Below, in pieces: positions 34,404 to 42,824 of a stretch of 64,000 nucleotides of DNA (its first letter is position 1; each line of letters opens with the position of its first letter). The stretch is taken from assembly GCA_948439405.1 (NCBI GenBank), contig CAOJNB010000002.1, positions 1 through 64,000 of the forward strand. Reading direction: 5' to 3'. Both the position numbers and the translations under genes were made by a program. The notes beneath the pieces were generated by a model. The model was not told the origin of the DNA, did not search any database, and worked only from the letters and a program-made list of their open reading frames with translations. The stretch is from an uncultured Coriobacteriaceae bacterium. Lineage in GTDB: Bacteria; Actinomycetota; Coriobacteriia; Coriobacteriales; Atopobiaceae.

Positions 34404-35039
34404 ATGTTCTGCACGCGCTGCGGCTCGCAGGTCCCGGACGGCTCGCGCTTCTGCCCCTCCTGCGGCGGACCCGTCGCCGCGCCCGCGCGGGAGGCGGCCG
34501 CGACGGAGGTCGTGCTCGCCTCCGGGCAGCCGGTCCCCGCCGCGATCCCGGGCGCGCCCGGGGCCTGCACGCCCGAGGTCCTCGCTGCCTACGTTGCCCA
34601 CGTCGCGGCCAGGCTCGGACAACGGCCCGGCTACGTGCCGGAGCTCGGCGCCTCCCTGCTGCTCACCACGAGGTTCTCGGCGGCGCTCGCCAACATCCAC
34701 CAGTACTTCCTCGTGCGCGCGGGCGACGGCTGGGAACGCGAGGAGGTGGCACGCCACACGGACGCCTGCGTCGCCTGGGCGCTCGAGAACTACCAGGGCG
34801 TGCCGCGCGGCCTGCAGAAGGGCATCGGCATCTACCCCGTCGTCCTGCAGCACCCGATCGAGCCGGGCGCCCTGGCCTACGTGCGGGAGAAGCCCAAGGC
34901 CCACTTCGCCGCCTTCGCGCTGCCGACGCTCGTGGACCCCTTCGACCACGTCGTGTGCCACATGGAGGCCACGCCCGTGTGGGGCTGGGCGATGTGGGGT
35001 GGGATCAAGAAGGTCGCCGACGAGGCGCTGGCGTACTAG
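34404..35039 (+). CDS. Zinc-ribbon protein of unknown function
   Basis: This 211-residue protein starts with a double-CxxC zinc ribbon (FCTRCGSQVPDG and FCPSCGGPV, residues 2-23). A proline/alanine linker leads to a folded domain rich in Trp and His with no membrane span; the central QGVPRGLQKGIGIYPVV and C-terminal ATPVWGWAMWGG are its most conserved-looking parts. I do not recognise the second domain. The start has CAGGGAGG. The stop codon overlaps that of the convergent MFS gene. Confidence 0.75.
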   Translation: MFCTRCGSQVPDGSRFCPSCGGPVAAPAREAAATEVVLASGQPVPAAIPGAPGACTPEVLAAYVAHVAARLGQRPGYVPELGASLLLTTRFSAALANIHQYFLVRAGDGWEREEVARHTDACVAWALENYQGVPRGLQKGIGIYPVVLQHPIEPGALAYVREKPKAHFAAFALPTLVDPFDHVVCHMEATPVWGWAMWGGIKKVADEALAY

Positions 35040-36244
35040 CCCGCCTCCGGGTCCGAGCCGTTGCGCCTGCGGTCGAGCAGGAACGTCACGGCGCCGAGCC
35101 CCCACGCGACGAGCGCGAGCGCGGCGCCCACGAGCCCGACGCCCGCGATGCCGGGGCCCGCGACCACGGCGCCGCCCACGGCGGTGCCCGTCGCGATGCC
35201 GATGTTGAACGAGGTGGGCTCGAGCGAGCTCGCGAGCGTGAGCGCCTTGGGATGGCGCCTGCGCGCGGTGCGCATGAACATCGAGACGCACGGCACGCAG
35301 AGGAAGTACATCACGAGGCCGACGGCGAGGACCGCCCCGAGCGCCCACGGCATCGCGTCGCCCAGCGCCCACAGGCCGGCGAGCAGGCACGCGAGCACCG
35401 GGAAGCAGACGAGCAGCGTCCGGAGGCCGAGGCGCTCGTCCAGCCAGCCGGAGAGCAGGTTCGAGAAGAAGCACATCACGCCGAACGCCATGAGGACCAT
35501 GCTCGCGCCCATGGGCTCCATGCCGAGCACGCCCTCGAGGTAGGGCGTCACGTAGCCGTAGAACACGTACACGGACCCGACGCCGAACAGGAACACCAGC
35601 ATCCCGCAGAGGACCTGGGGCTCGCAGAGCAGCGAGGCCTGGTCGCGCATGGTGGCGGGCTCGTCGGTGGCGCCGCTGCGCGGCAGCAGGGCCACGAGCG
35701 CCACCGACACCGCGACGGAGAGCACGAACGCCCCCACGAACACGAGCCTCCAGTGCAGGACGTGGGAGACCATGCGCCCGACGGAGGTCACGACGACCAT
35801 CGACACCGAGAAGGCGGCGTACACGAGCGAGATCATGCCGGGGACGCGCCGCGCCTCGACGAGCTCCGGGATGCAGGTGATGCCCACGGCCAGCAGCGCG
35901 CCCGAGACGCCGCCGAGCAGGACGCGCGAGAGCAGAAGCAGCTCGAAGGTGGGCGCGAACGTCATGACGACGTTGGCGGCGACGAAGACGGACGCGTAGG
36001 CGAGCAGCAGGGTGTAGCGGCGGAAGCGCCCCGTCACCACGGCGAGGACGGGCGTGAGCACGGCGTAGGCGGCCGAGTACCAGCTGATGAGCTCGCCGAC
36101 GCGCTCGAGCCCGACGCCGAACGACTCGGCGAGCTCGGTCTCGACGCCGATGACGGTGAACTCCGACGCGCCGAGCGCGAAGCCGAGCAGCACCAGCAGC
36201 GCGATGCAGAGCCTCGCGCGACCCCTCGTCATCGTCCCCTCCAT
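35036..36244 (-). CDS. MFS transporter, DHA1-type efflux family
   Basis: This 402-residue major-facilitator protein has 12 hydrophobic segments. The segment GASEFTVIGVETELAESFGV in helix 1 and the loop VTGRFRRYTLL between helices 2 and 3 resemble arabinose/purine-efflux (AraJ/PbuE-like) exporters. It probably exports sugars, nucleosides or drugs with proton exchange; the substrate is not apparent. GGGGAGG eight bases before the chosen ATG supports the start. A 6-bp stem hairpin at 36298-36332 separates it from the lipoprotein gene upstream. Confidence 0.85.
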   Translation of the reverse strand: MEGTMTRGRARLCIALLVLLGFALGASEFTVIGVETELAESFGVGLERVGELISWYSAAYAVLTPVLAVVTGRFRRYTLLLAYASVFVAANVVMTFAPTFELLLLSRVLLGGVSGALLAVGITCIPELVEARRVPGMISLVYAAFSVSMVVVTSVGRMVSHVLHWRLVFVGAFVLSVAVSVALVALLPRSGATDEPATMRDQASLLCEPQVLCGMLVFLFGVGSVYVFYGYVTPYLEGVLGMEPMGASMVLMAFGVMCFFSNLLSGWLDERLGLRTLLVCFPVLACLLAGLWALGDAMPWALGAVLAVGLVMYFLCVPCVSMFMRTARRRHPKALTLASSLEPTSFNIGIATGTAVGGAVVAGPGIAGVGLVGAALALVAWGLGAVTFLLDRRRNGSDPEAG

Positions 36245-36358
36245 GAGCGACACCTCCCCGTCCGTAGCAGGCCACGAGGCAGCACTCTACATGAAGGAGG
36301 GGCGCCGGGACACACCTCCCGACGCCCCAAAGAGAGCCCTGCATTGCATGAACTTCGA

Positions 36359-37186
36359 CTAAGCGGCAGGCGACACGTATCCGTTTACGCCGCCATCGCC
36401 AGCAGACCCGTCATAGAACAGATCTATCTCGTATGCGCCGTCCGCAGTCGCGGCATAGAACACGTCTTCGGTCGAGGTGGTCACGTTCGTAAACCCTGAC
36501 TCCTGGCATGCCGACACATAGTCCTCCCATTGCTCGGGAGTAACGCATATTCCGTTGAAGGAGAACTGCGTCTCCAGGTCCCTCGTCCCAATGACCATGA
36601 ATTCCGGCTCTGGGAGAAGCGACGCGAGTTCCGAGTTGGACCACTGGTGGACATCGACCACCTCGTCGTCGAGGTCATAGGTGTCATTGGAATAATCGTA
36701 GTACTCGGTGTAGAGCTCGTCCTCATAGAGGTAGCAGACCTTGAGCATGCTGGGCTCGTAGAGCTCGACCTGCTCCTCGTGGAGCACGTAGTACATGCCG
36801 ATATTTGCGGCATTCTCCTCGCTCGTCTCACCCGGAGCGACAAGGGTGCCGCTCGTGCAGGACAAGACGGAATCACGGATGTCCTGCTCGGTGGCCCCGC
36901 TCTCGATTAGGTAGTCGAACGCCTCCTCGATCTCCTCTGACTTGGCATCCTCGCGCATCTCCATGTCAAGATCGACGCTTACGATCTCATACGCGCTGTT
37001 GTTCTCGTACTCGAACATCACATGACTCATGCCATCCTCAACGCCGAGCTCGCAGCTGTAGGAGATGTCATCCGCCTTGATCGAATCATCCTTCGGTGGT
37101 CCGCCCACCTCGCCCTCACAAGCCACGAGCCCGATCGAGAGCAGCCCCGCAAGAGCAAGCGAGAGCACCCGCCTCGTCCTTCCCAT
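36359..37186 (-). CDS. Secreted lipoprotein, unknown function
   Basis: This 275-residue lipoprotein has signal peptide MGRTRRVLSLALAGLLSIG and lipobox LVAC (cysteine near residue 24). The mature part is very acidic and tyrosine-rich (YEDELYTEYYDYSNDTYDLD) with a predicted beta-rich FxIDNxS-like domain (MFEYENNSAYEIVSVDLDM), as in extracellular domains that describe response to ligands. I recognise no enzyme motif. The ribosome site GAGGTGATGG and signal region resemble those of the next lipoprotein gene upstream, so they are probably related. The base composition is clearly lower in GC than the neighbours. Confidence 0.75.
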   Translation of the reverse strand: MGRTRRVLSLALAGLLSIGLVACEGEVGGPPKDDSIKADDISYSCELGVEDGMSHVMFEYENNSAYEIVSVDLDMEMREDAKSEEIEEAFDYLIESGATEQDIRDSVLSCTSGTLVAPGETSEENAANIGMYYVLHEEQVELYEPSMLKVCYLYEDELYTEYYDYSNDTYDLDDEVVDVHQWSNSELASLLPEPEFMVIGTRDLETQFSFNGICVTPEQWEDYVSACQESGFTNVTTSTEDVFYAATADGAYEIDLFYDGSAGDGGVNGYVSPAA

Positions 37187-37347
37187 CCATCCATCACCTC
37201 GTACGCACGCATCTGACACGACGAGTGCAAGCGTAGAAGCGAGGGGATTCGGATTCATCAGTCCACGACGGAATGCGACGGGAGGCAAAGGAGAAAGTGA
37301 CGAGGTCGGGCAGGAAGCGACGAGGACCTCAGGACACGTCGGGCGAC

Positions 37348-38499
37348 TCAGCTGACCAAGAAGTCCGTGACGTTCCCATTGCCCGCGATTCCCTGCGCAT
37401 ACGTCCGACGCTCGACGCCATACTCGTTCGTTATCGTGACGCCGACCTTGATGAAGTACGCCCCGTCACCCTGCGGCTCACAGTTGACGAGGTCCATCAT
37501 CCAATGGCACTCGAACCCGTACGGGTACAGAATCTGCCCGAAGCGCTCGAACGTCTGCCTGGCCTCCCATTCCAAGTCCCAATTGTCATTGGGGTCCTCG
37601 GACTCCTCGACCGGAGCCGGCATGTTATATCGGACGACGACGGTGCTCTCGTAGGGGAAGGCCTGGCCAGAGTCAAATGAACTCTCAGGCAGGAACGAAC
37701 CGTCGTCGATGTCGATTCCGACGACCGCGTCGACGGCGAAGTCAGGGTCATGACTCGAGACCGCCTCGGCAGTAACCTCTGCAAAACCTGCCGCCTCGAA
37801 CTGGCTGACGACCTCCGGATAGTTCGTTCCCACAAGCTCGTCCGAGCTGGCCGGAACGACGACGTCCTCGGGCAGGCGATATGAGATCACGACCTCTTCG
37901 TCCTCGTAGAACGACTCCTCAGCGGAATAGTCCTGGGCTCCCCCTATCGAAACCGATGCGACCGTCATGACGGCATCCGCCTCGTCTCTGCCCAGGTCGC
38001 GTATCTCGACGAAGGACACGTCTGTGAATCCAGCGTCTCGAAACGCATCCTCGACATCGTCCTTGTTCTGGCCCGCCGCATCGTGCGAGGCGAACGGAGG
38101 CACGGCCGTATCGATTTCTTCCACCTGAACCTCGGAGCTCGTGCAGTGAATCGAAAAACCGGCCTTCCCCTCCCCGGAAACGACGAACGTCTCTTCCCCG
38201 CTCACCCCGGAATCGTCGTCCTCCTCTGCTCGGAAGACGTGTTCTCCTTCCGTGAGATTCAGTTCGAAGACCTCGTCCTCTCCATGCGGCAACACGCCAT
38301 ACGATTCCCCGTCGACGAACACTTCGACGTCATAGCGGCTGAAGAAGAGGTTCGTGTCGCAGTCAACCCGGAGGTTGACGGGAACGCCCTCCTCCTCTGT
38401 CGGATCCCCTCGGTGGCCGGACAGGGAGGCACAGGCCACGAGCTCTATCGAGAGCAGTGCCACAACGGCGAAAGACGCTGCATATCTCATCCTCCCCAT
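37348..38499 (-). CDS. Secreted lipoprotein with PASTA-like repeats
   Basis: This 383-residue lipoprotein has lipobox ELVAC near residue 24. After a beta-sandwich-like segment (VEVFVDGESYGVLPHGEDEV), two imperfect repeats follow the pattern VPxxxxxxxxNxxDVxxAFxxAGFTDV: one near VPPFASHDAAGQNKDDVEDA and one near VPASSDELVGTNYPEVVSQF. These resemble PASTA domains, which bind peptidoglycan. The start MGRMRY was chosen by alignment with the neighbouring lipoprotein, and GTG/ATG codons 6-9 bases upstream are alternatives. A palindromic 15-mer lies 69 bases before the start and is repeated before the kinase operon. The two may belong to one envelope-sensing regulon. Confidence 0.75.
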   Translation of the reverse strand: MGRMRYAASFAVVALLSIELVACASLSGHRGDPTEEEGVPVNLRVDCDTNLFFSRYDVEVFVDGESYGVLPHGEDEVFELNLTEGEHVFRAEEDDDSGVSGEETFVVSGEGKAGFSIHCTSSEVQVEEIDTAVPPFASHDAAGQNKDDVEDAFRDAGFTDVSFVEIRDLGRDEADAVMTVASVSIGGAQDYSAEESFYEDEEVVISYRLPEDVVVPASSDELVGTNYPEVVSQFEAAGFAEVTAEAVSSHDPDFAVDAVVGIDIDDGSFLPESSFDSGQAFPYESTVVVRYNMPAPVEESEDPNDNWDLEWEARQTFERFGQILYPYGFECHWMMDLVNCEPQGDGAYFIKVGVTITNEYGVERRTYAQGIAGNGNVTDFLVS

Positions 38500-38568
38500 C
38501 TCCATCACCCCTCATGCCTCGTGCCGACACGACGGCTCCGAGTGTGGTGCGAGAGGCGGGAGGCTTCC

Positions 38569-38583
38569 TCAGCTGCCAACTGA
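38569..38583 (-). promoter_or_regulatory. Palindromic operator copy 1 (TCAG(T/C)TG-type)
   Basis: The coding strand reads TCAGTTGGCAGCTGA, a near-perfect palindrome inside a 27-base block that is also found before the kinase operon with four changes. A -10-like CACACT lies 22 bases further on. Confidence 0.6.
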
Positions 38584-38618
38584 ATCCGACCCGTGGGTCG
38601 GACGAGCGGCGGAAGGGG

Positions 38619-40289
38619 CTAGAACCAGGGGAGGACGTGGGCCTCGGCGGTCGCGTACTCGGGCACGTCCCCACCGAGCGTCTCGTACGAAACGGACGCG
38701 CCTTCGGCAGGACGCGTGACGAAGGCGCTGTCCCCACACACGATGGCGCCCGACGCGTCACGTAGCACGATGACGACCATGAGCTGCGTTGCAGGGGCGG
38801 AAAGGTCGATGCCATCCCGCACGAGGGCCACCTCGCCGACGAAGGCGGTGCCCCCGAGCCCGTCTGAGACCTCTCGCGGGACGCTCGATTCGTAGACAGG
38901 CATCTCGTCCGGGGAGACGGTCGATGCGACGCAGTCGCCCGTGCTCAGCTGGAATTCCACCTCGGCGGGAGCGTTGCCGTTGCCTCCCTGTGCCGCGCAC
39001 CAGGACGTCTCTCCCGGCCTTGCGACGCTCGAGACCATCGTGTCCGAGAACAGGACCTCGCCGTCCTCGTCACGACCCGTCACCAGAACGGTCGGGTACT
39101 CGTAGAGCGTGTCCTCCGAGGAGTTATCGATTCCGAACGCATAGTGGATGTACCCGCTGGGGCTCACGAAGTAGCCCGTGTCGACGAGCTCGAGGTCCTC
39201 CTCCGCCTGGGAGGCGGCCGCCGAGGGGGCCGACGAGGCCTCGCCGGCGCCGTCGCCGTCGGACGCGGCGCCCGACACGGCACCCGAGAGCCACGACGCG
39301 TCCGAGGCCGCGTCCGTCCCGCCCGCGTCGCTCCCGTCACCGCCGGCGCGCCCGGCGCCGGTGACGAGCAGCCACGCGGCGGCGAGGGCGCACGCCGTCG
39401 CCGCCAGCGCCAGGATGGTCGCCGGCCGCAGCAGGAGACGGAGCCGCGAGGGCGTCCTCCCCTCCCCCTCGGGTGCCGCAGGCGCCGCGATCGGGGAGGA
39501 TGCGGGGATGCCTGACTCCGCCGCCTCGACGGCGTCCGCGAGCTCGCGCGCCGTGGCGACGCGGTGGCTCGGCTCGAACGCGCACGCGTCGCGGATGACG
39601 CCGCGGACGGCCGAGGGCACCAGTCGCTCGTCGTCGAGGGCGTCCGCGTAGGCGCGCGTGCTGGGGTCGACGCCGGTCAGCAGGTAGCCGAGCATGCGTC
39701 CGAGGGCGTAGACGTCCGAGCGCTCGTCAACGGTCACGACGCGGTTGGCGCCCTGCTGCTCGGGCGCCGCGAACCCGAAGGTCCCGAAGGCGCGCTCGAC
39801 CCCCTCCTCGTGGAACGGGACGGGGCGCGCGTTGCCGAGGTCGATCAGGTGGGCGCCGTCGGCGGCGAGCACGACGTTGGTCGGCGACACGTCGCAGTGC
39901 GCGACGTGTCGCACGTGGAGGTCGGTCACGGCCTCGCACAGCTCGCGCACGGTCCGCGCGGCCTCGCCGAGCGGCAGCCGGTCGCGCTCGGCGACGACCT
40001 CGGCGAGCGTCGGCCCCTCGACGTAGTCGAGCACGACGACAAAGGAGTCAGGCAGCTCGTAGGAGGCGAGCACGTGGGGCAGCCGGGAGCTCTGGCAGTC
40101 GGCCAGAGCCGCCCACGCCATGCGCCGCACGCGTCCGCGCGGGATGCGCTTGCGCACGTAGGGGCCGGAGCCGTCGAGCGTCACGAGCTCGGTGCGCCCC
40201 TCGACGCCCTCCGCCAGGACCCGCTCGACCCGGTAGAGATCGTCCACGCCCATGGCGTGGCCCGCGCGCGAGTCGCCCGCCTGGCTCAT
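38619..40289 (-). CDS. Membrane-anchored Ser/Thr kinase with atypical catalytic loop
   Basis: This 556-residue Hanks-type protein has its kinase domain at residues 18-275. The ATP lysine is in YVRKRIPRGR. The catalytic loop reads HCDVSPTNVVL, with cysteine in place of the arginine of HRD, and the DFG motif is IDLGNARP (DLG). The APE-like AAPEQQG and YALGRMLGYLLTG are normal. The arginine-less loop means activity without activation-loop phosphorylation. One membrane span lies near residues 315-335, followed by an outside domain of about 220 residues with CFGIDNSS-type YHYAFGIDNSSEDTLYEY. The ATG overlaps the stop of an upstream HTH gene. It could transduce an envelope signal to that regulator. 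Confidence 0.85.
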   Translation of the reverse strand: MSQAGDSRAGHAMGVDDLYRVERVLAEGVEGRTELVTLDGSGPYVRKRIPRGRVRRMAWAALADCQSSRLPHVLASYELPDSFVVVLDYVEGPTLAEVVAERDRLPLGEAARTVRELCEAVTDLHVRHVAHCDVSPTNVVLAADGAHLIDLGNARPVPFHEEGVERAFGTFGFAAPEQQGANRVVTVDERSDVYALGRMLGYLLTGVDPSTRAYADALDDERLVPSAVRGVIRDACAFEPSHRVATARELADAVEAAESGIPASSPIAAPAAPEGEGRTPSRLRLLLRPATILALAATACALAAAWLLVTGAGRAGGDGSDAGGTDAASDASWLSGAVSGAASDGDGAGEASSAPSAAASQAEEDLELVDTGYFVSPSGYIHYAFGIDNSSEDTLYEYPTVLVTGRDEDGEVLFSDTMVSSVARPGETSWCAAQGGNGNAPAEVEFQLSTGDCVASTVSPDEMPVYESSVPREVSDGLGGTAFVGEVALVRDGIDLSAPATQLMVVIVLRDASGAIVCGDSAFVTRPAEGASVSYETLGGDVPEYATAEAHVLPWF

Positions 40290-40789
40290 GCCCGGTCGCC
40301 CTCGGCGGCCCGCCCGCGGGCGACGTCGGGCCGGTCCTTGAGCAGCGTCTCCTCCCCGAAGCGATGGAGCTGGTCGTCGCACTCCACGCGCGAGAGGCCG
40401 TGCTCGAGGCACCAGATCACGATCGCGTCGCGACGCACCTTGGGCCACAGCTCGGAGACGCCGGCGAGGCGCAGCAGGCGCTGGGTCTCGGTGAGGTCGC
40501 ACCCGAGCCCGAAGGCCAGCATGACCGCGGCGTCGCGCCCCGGCCTGGTCTTGCCGGAGAAGACGTCGTAGCAGTGCGTCTGGGTGAGGCCGGAGGCACG
40601 TATGACGTCGGCCTTCGTCCCGCCGCGTCGCTCGAGCAGCTGCCCCATGTACTCGGCGACGGTCCGCTCCATGGTGACGCCCTGGGAGAGGTAGGCCTCG
40701 GGGCTCTCCGAGGCGAGCAGCCGCTCGAGGAGGTCCTCGGTCAGCCTCTCCTCGGGCATCGCCGTGCGGGCGATCGTCTGCTCGGACAT
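40286..40789 (-). CDS. HTH protein coupled to the kinase
   Basis: This 167-residue soluble protein has a helix-turn-helix domain in its middle, VIRASGLTQTHCYDVFSGKTRPGRD (about residues 68-92), like XRE-family or phage-type regulators. A family with this layout sits beside Hanks kinases in Coriobacteriia-type genomes, from memory and not checked. The N-terminus is acidic and the C-terminal half is helical. The stop overlaps the kinase start (ATGA), so both are translated in step. It is a plausible substrate or partner of the kinase. The ribosome site CAGGAG is clear. Confidence 0.75.
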   Translation of the reverse strand: MSEQTIARTAMPEERLTEDLLERLLASESPEAYLSQGVTMERTVAEYMGQLLERRGGTKADVIRASGLTQTHCYDVFSGKTRPGRDAAVMLAFGLGCDLTETQRLLRLAGVSELWPKVRRDAIVIWCLEHGLSRVECDDQLHRFGEETLLKDRPDVARGRAAEGDRA

Positions 40790-40859
40790 GCGGTCTCCTG
40801 CCGTTCGCGGGACGGATGCATACAGGCTCACGATATAGCACCGGGGCCGGGACGCCTCC

Positions 40860-40874
40860 TCAGCTGGCAACTGA
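40860..40874 (-). promoter_or_regulatory. Palindromic operator copy 2 before the HTH-kinase operon
   Basis: The coding strand reads TCAGTTGCCAGCTGA, 70 bases before the HTH start and 22 bases before a TATATC -10. The -35 position is a poor match, so an activator bound here is likely. Confidence 0.6.
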
Positions 40875-40968
40875 ATCGGCGTGGTGCCAGGCGGGAGGCA
40901 CGCCTCCGATATAGTGGGTCCCAGCGGCCCGAGCGCCGCCGGCCACCCACCCAGAAGGAGCTGATCGA

Positions 40969-42090
40969 ATGAGCGCAGCCGTCGCCAAGGGACCCTTCCG
41001 CTACGACATCGTGGGCAGCTTCCTGCGCCCCGCCCGCCTCAAGGAGGCCCGCGCCGGCTTCGCCGCGGGCACCGTCACCCGCGAGGAGCTCGCCGCCGTC
41101 GAGGACGAGGAGATCCGCTCCCTCGTCGCCCGCGAGCGGGAGGCCGGCCTGCACGCCGTCACCGACGGCGAGTTCCGCCGCCGCTGGTGGCACCTCGACT
41201 TCCTCGCCGGCCTCGAGGGCATCACCGTGTACGAGTTCGAGGCGTCCGGATTCGGCGTCAAGAAGACCATGCAGAACACCTACGTGAGCGCTCCCCTCGC
41301 CTTCTCGGCGGACCACCCCTTCCTCGACCACTTCCGCTTCACCCAGGAGGTCGCAGGCGACGCCCTCGTGAAGCAGACCATCCCGGGGCCGAACATGGTG
41401 ACCCTGGACTCCGTGGTGCTCTCCGCCCAGTACGCCGAGAATCCCGTCTACGCCGACCTCGACGAGCTGCGCGAGGACCTCGCCCAGGCGTACCGCGACG
41501 CCATCCGCGCGTTCCGCGACGCGGGCTGCCGCTACCTGCAGCTCGACGACACGAGCTGGGGCGCCCTGTTCTCCGCGCCCCACCGCGAGCGCATCAGGAA
41601 GGCGGGCTACGACCCCGACGAGCTGATCGACGTCTTCGGCGACATCACCGAGGCGGCGCTCGAGGGCCGTCCCGAGGACATGACCATCACCACGCACATG
41701 TGCAAGGGCAACTTCATGTCGCGCTGGCTCTACGAGGGCACCTACGACAACATCGCGCGGCGCCTGCTCGCGATCGAGGGCTTCGACGGCTTCTTCCTCG
41801 AGTACGACGACGAGCGCTCCGGCGACTTCTCGCCGCTGCGCCACCTGCGCGACCAGCGCATGGTGCTCGGCCTCGTCACCACGAAGTCCGGCGAGCTGGA
41901 GGACCCGGAGGCCGTGAAGGCGCGCATCCGCGAGGCGACCCGGTGGGTGCCGCTCGAGCAGCTGTGCCTCTCGCCGCAGTGCGGCTTCTCCTCCACCGAG
42001 GAGGGCAACGCGATCGAGCCCGAGGACCAGTGGCGCAAGCTCGAGCTCGTGCGCTCGATCGCCCGCGACGTGTGGGAGGACGCCGACTAG
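40969..42090 (+). CDS. Cobalamin-independent methionine synthase-like protein (MetE C-terminal type)
   Basis: This 373-residue protein matches only the C-terminal catalytic barrel of MetE, as in YxjG/YxjH or archaeal MetE. Zinc ligands are in TTHMCKGNF (His and Cys), a glutamate in FFLEYDDERSG, and a cysteine in LSPQCGFSS. The start region FRYDIVGSFLRP and ARRWWHLDF-type RRRWWHLDF are family marks. It would methylate homocysteine or another thiol; the methyl donor may not be 5-methyl-tetrahydrofolate. A TATAGT box at 40910-40915 and AGAAGGAG support the start. No riboswitch was seen in the short leader. Confidence 0.88.
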   Translation: MSAAVAKGPFRYDIVGSFLRPARLKEARAGFAAGTVTREELAAVEDEEIRSLVAREREAGLHAVTDGEFRRRWWHLDFLAGLEGITVYEFEASGFGVKKTMQNTYVSAPLAFSADHPFLDHFRFTQEVAGDALVKQTIPGPNMVTLDSVVLSAQYAENPVYADLDELREDLAQAYRDAIRAFRDAGCRYLQLDDTSWGALFSAPHRERIRKAGYDPDELIDVFGDITEAALEGRPEDMTITTHMCKGNFMSRWLYEGTYDNIARRLLAIEGFDGFFLEYDDERSGDFSPLRHLRDQRMVLGLVTTKSGELEDPEAVKARIREATRWVPLEQLCLSPQCGFSSTEEGNAIEPEDQWRKLELVRSIARDVWEDAD

Positions 42091-42117
42091 CGGGACGCCC
42101 GCGCGCGGCGGGATGTC

Positions 42118-42234
42118 CCCGAACCTGTGTGCGCCGCAGTCCCGCTCCGGCGCCCAAGCCCCGAACGTGTGTGCGCCCGAGGCTCTTTTCGGCCCCGAAA
42201 CGGAAATCAGCGCACACACGTTCGGGGTTTTCTT
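42118..42234 (+). repeat. CCCGAAC-GTGTGTGCGC palindromic repeat, acts like a terminator
   Basis: The 17-base unit CCCGAACSTGTGTGCGC occurs at about 42118 and again at 42160, and its inverse GCGCACACACGTTCGGGG lies at 42210-42227. The second copy and the inverse form an 18-bp stem with a 33-base loop, followed by TTTTCTT. It can terminate the MetE-like transcript. The unit resembles the palindrome near 28665, which shares the CGAA...GTGYG core. Confidence 0.65.
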
Positions 42235-42294
42235 GCCGCGCGGGGTCTCGATCGCGCACATCCCGTCCCATCCTGCGCACGCCGCGTCGGGGAC

Positions 42295-42580
42295 TCAGAT
42301 GAACAGGAACGCGAGAACCACGGTGAACATGGCGACGGCTCCCAACAGAACGAGCCCAAGGTACATGGGTACGGCGACAAGCCGCATGACGAGCATGATG
42401 TTGCCCGCGACCTCGTCATACAGCTCCTCTCGCCCCGCCTTGGCGATGACGGAGAGGTAGGCGTACTGGGCGTGATAGGCGCCGCCGCAGACGAGGGCAA
42501 GGGCGAGCAGCGCCGCAATCAGCTAGACGAACCAAGCGAGGTGCTCTCCGAGCGCGACTTTGGGCGGAACATCATGGATG
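42295..42580 (-). pseudogene. Decayed copy of the membrane protein at 56 kb
   Basis: The minus strand matches the gene at 55901-56536 over most of its middle. The deduced stretch reads LVCGGAYHAQYAYLSVIAKA and continues like the intact copy. An in-frame TAG replaces a tryptophan codon of the intact gene. The region that encodes the intact copy's last 60 residues is missing except for the final membrane segment. The N-terminal third is absent or unrecognisable. The next 240 bases, up to the AraC gene, hold no gene that I can support. Confidence 0.8.
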
Positions 42581-42824
42581 GCGAGGCCACGAGGTCCGCA
42601 AGCTTCCCCTCTATGTAGCGTTTTACCTCGACGAGGACTGCCGGAAGGCACCGTCCTGGCGGAGAAGGAGCGGGGTCGGTCACCCCACCTGATCAGGACC
42701 CTCTACCACCGCGACGAGCCCTCATGACCTGAAGCAGTCCCAGTTCATTGCCCAGCCCATGCCGATGCGAGGGGCACCACGACGGCGACGTCCCAGCACC
42801 CTCCCGATTCGCTCAAAAGTGCTC

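Noticed and set aside
42546-42824. Possible small genes between the relic and the AraC gene
   Set aside because: Short readings such as one ending RSPHLIRTLYHRDEPS exist, but none has a start with a ribosome site or a recognisable family.
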